Source of the DNA: Pseudomonas graminis
GTDB taxonomy: Bacteria > Pseudomonadota > Gammaproteobacteria > Pseudomonadales > Pseudomonadaceae
Assembly (NCBI RefSeq): GCF_002093745.1
Contig: NZ_MTSB01000006.1
Coordinates: 124,001-188,000, forward strand
Length of the DNA: 64,000 bases
Reading direction: 5' to 3'
A program made the translations under genes and the position numbers. Shown piece after piece: positions 62,556 through 64,000 of this stretch. The notes beneath the pieces are model-generated. The model was not told the DNA's origin, searched no databases, and saw only the letters and a program-made list of their open reading frames with translations. Position 1 is the stretch's first letter, and each line of letters starts with the position of its first letter.

Positions 62556-63326
62556 TCACGCGGGCACTTTTTCGGTGTCCGTTGCGGGTGCAACCGGTGA
62601 GCCCAGTGCGCGTTGGGTGTCTTCATTCCAGGTCTGAACGCGCTCATTCAACGCTGCAATGGCGCGTGGGCCGGTGCCTTCGGCGTACATGGGTTCGCCG
62701 ATCACCACTTGAATGGTGCCAGGCTTTTTCCCCCAGCCATCCCGAGGCCAGTATTTCCCGGCATTGTGAGCAATAGGCAGAACCGGCAGATCGGCGTTGA
62801 CCGCCAGTGCGGTGCCGCCGCGTGAGAACTTGCCGACCTGACCGTAAGGCACGCGGGTGCCTTCGGGGAAGATCAGGACCCACACGCCGTCCTTGAGCAG
62901 CTCGTCGCCCTTCTTGGCGATCTCCCTGAGGGCCGCCTTCGGGTTGTCGCGGTCGATGGCGATAGGGCGCAGCATCGCCATTGCCCAGCCGAAGAACGGC
63001 ACGTACAGCAGCTCACGCTTGAGAACCTGGCTCAGCGGTTCGAAATACGCCGACAGAAAGAAGGTTTCCCACGTGCTCTGATGGTTGGAGATGATCACGC
63101 AAGGTGTTGTCGGTACGTTTTCTGCGCCGGTCACTTCAACCTTGATGTTCAGGAACACGCGGGTCAGCCAGAGGGCACAGCGGCACCAGTAGACATTGAT
63201 GAAGCGATAGCGGGCTTTGAACGGCAGGAAAGGAGCGATGAAAAAGCTCAATGAGCACCACAGCAGCGAGCTGGTGCCCAGCAACAGGTAAAAGAAGAAA
63301 GTCCTGATTGCCTGCATGATCGACAT
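62556..63326 (-). CDS. plsC: 1-acyl-sn-glycerol-3-phosphate acyltransferase
   Basis: This 256-aa inner-membrane enzyme acylates lysophosphatidate to phosphatidate. The acyltransferase motif NHQSTWETFFLS is H-x4-E rather than the usual H-x4-D, a variant I recall as normal for this Pseudomonas gene. FPEGTRVPYGQ (motif III) follows, and an N-terminal hydrophobic helix is seen at about residues 8-32. It is downstream of gmhB, as in other Pseudomonas near gyrB. Confidence 0.94.
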   Translation of the reverse strand: MSIMQAIRTFFFYLLLGTSSLLWCSLSFFIAPFLPFKARYRFINVYWCRCALWLTRVFLNIKVEVTGAENVPTTPCVIISNHQSTWETFFLSAYFEPLSQVLKRELLYVPFFGWAMAMLRPIAIDRDNPKAALREIAKKGDELLKDGVWVLIFPEGTRVPYGQVGKFSRGGTALAVNADLPVLPIAHNAGKYWPRDGWGKKPGTIQVVIGEPMYAEGTGPRAIAALNERVQTWNEDTQRALGSPVAPATDTEKVPA

Positions 63327-63383
63327 AGTTACGTTTACCGTACGGGCAGGTGCCCGCTCCTTGAGCGTCTTGAACCTGATGGA

Positions 63384-63938
63384 TCAGCTGTTCAGTGAAG
63401 CGCTGTTGTGGATAAGTTCTGCGGCAACCGCCGCCAGATCGTCAAAAATAAGCGTGCCTTCAGGCACGTCACCGTCCATCGTTCGGCAGCCTTTGCCGGT
63501 CTTGACCAGCACAGGCTGAGAACCGACGGCCAGGGCGGCTTGCAGATCACCTTTGCTGTCGCCCACGAACCACAGACCCTTGAGGTCTGCCGCGTAGTGG
63601 CGGGCAATGGTCTGCAGCATGCCAGGTCTGGGTTTGCGGCAGTCACAGCCTTCGTCCGGCCCATGCGGGCAATAAACGATCAAACCCACCTCGCCACCCT
63701 GCTCTGCCACCAACGTGCGCAGGCGCGCGTGCATGGCGTCGAGTGTGGCCAGGTCGTAGTAACCTCGGGCAATGCCGGACTGGTTGGTGGCAACCGCCAC
63801 CGTCCAGCCAGCCTTGCTCAGATCTGCGATAGCCTGGATCGAGCCGGGAATGGGCAGCCATTCCTCCACCGACTTTATGTAAGCGTCGGAGTCATGATTG
63901 ATCACTCCGTCCCGATCCAGTATCAGCAGTTTCACCAT
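63384..63938 (-). CDS. gmhB: D-glycero-beta-D-manno-heptose-1,7-bisphosphate 7-phosphatase
   Basis: This 184-aa HAD phosphatase acts in ADP-heptose synthesis for LPS core. Motif I LILDRDGVIN, motif II VATNQSGIARGYY and motif IV WFVGDSKGDLQAA are visible, with the zinc-binding CPHGPDEGCDCRKP typical of GmhB. It is 10 bp after glyS. Confidence 0.96.
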   Translation of the reverse strand: MVKLLILDRDGVINHDSDAYIKSVEEWLPIPGSIQAIADLSKAGWTVAVATNQSGIARGYYDLATLDAMHARLRTLVAEQGGEVGLIVYCPHGPDEGCDCRKPRPGMLQTIARHYAADLKGLWFVGDSKGDLQAALAVGSQPVLVKTGKGCRTMDGDVPEGTLIFDDLAAVAAELIHNSASLNS

Positions 63939-63948
63939 CGACCCCTTG

Positions 63949-64000
63949 TCAGCCCAGCAGCGAGATGTCAGCGACGCCGAGGAACAAGCCGCGCAGACGC
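63949..64000 (-). CDS. glyS: Glycyl-tRNA synthetase beta subunit, C-terminal end
   Basis: Only the last 16 codons are in the window, reading RLRGLFLGVADISLLG and a TGA stop at 63949-63951, which matches the GlyS C-terminus. Position before gmhB is as in other Pseudomonas. Confidence 0.85.
   Translation of the reverse strand, partial: RLRGLFLGVADISLLG

Noticed and set aside
62465..62647. 60-codon minus-strand ORF after plsC
   Set aside because: Mostly an alternative frame of the plsC 3' end plus the intergenic DnaA-box-like sequence.

Overview
The window is a Pseudomonas chromosome segment spanning the replication origin. Three things show this: the gene order glmS-glmR-glmU-atpCDGAHFEBI-parB-parA-rsmG-mnmG-mnmE-yidC-yidD-rnpA-rpmH-oriC-dnaA-dnaN-recF-gyrB-plsC-gmhB-glyS; the protein signatures (511-aa DnaA with a GTG start, 85-aa AtpE); and a REPIN of the type seen in the P. 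syringae/fluorescens lineages. A syringae-group member is my best guess, but the species cannot be fixed from this stretch.

Region by region: (1) 1-6900 is the glmS-proximal end of a Tn7-like element at the classical attTn7 site. It holds tnsB (cut by the window edge) and tnsA on the minus strand, a divergent full-length tnsD on the plus strand, a small HAD-fold gene and a second, shorter TniQ gene. Two tandem 20-bp repeats lie about 30 bp past the glmS stop. (2) 6930-34172 is conserved core: cell-wall precursor synthesis (glmS, glmR, glmU), the complete ATP synthase operon, chromosome partition (parAB), rRNA/tRNA modification (rsmG, mnmG, mnmE), membrane insertion (yidC, yidD), RNase P protein and L34, then dnaA-dnaN-recF-gyrB. 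Two DnaA-box-rich gaps are present: rpmH-dnaA (27362-27946) and mnmE-mnmG (22845-23433). (3) 34179-62181 is a complete 28,003-bp Tn7-like transposon inserted six bases after the gyrB stop. (4) 62187-64000 is core again: the displaced gyrB terminator, plsC, gmhB and the 3' end of glyS.

The gyrB transposon can be delimited to the base. Its ends are the inverted repeat TGTCGACGGGCAA / TTGCCCGCCGACA, the insertion is flanked by the 5-bp direct repeat GGACG, and each end carries several copies of a roughly 20-bp TnsB-type site. Its transposition operon is tnsA-tnsB-tnsC-tniQ (50626-56139). The TniQ is long (628 aa), with two zinc-binding clusters and several C-terminal helix-turn-helix-like segments. 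That is the architecture expected of a TnsD-type protein that reads a fixed chromosomal site, here plausibly the 3' end of gyrB. Cargo comprises a type I restriction-modification operon (hsdM-hsdS-hsdR) extended by an ImmA/IrrE-type metallopeptidase and a PIN-like protein; an AAA+ ATPase/subtilisin-like protease pair; a HAD hydrolase; an HTH protein divergent from tnsA; a metallophosphoesterase; several unknown proteins; and a three-gene serine recombinase/ParB/ParB-RepB module beside the right end.

The main points for a second look are the gyrB attachment site, the element supplying a terminator hairpin that replaces the one it separates from gyrB, a Walker A variant in its TnsC, and two unrelated Tn7-like elements occupying two safe sites on either side of the same origin.
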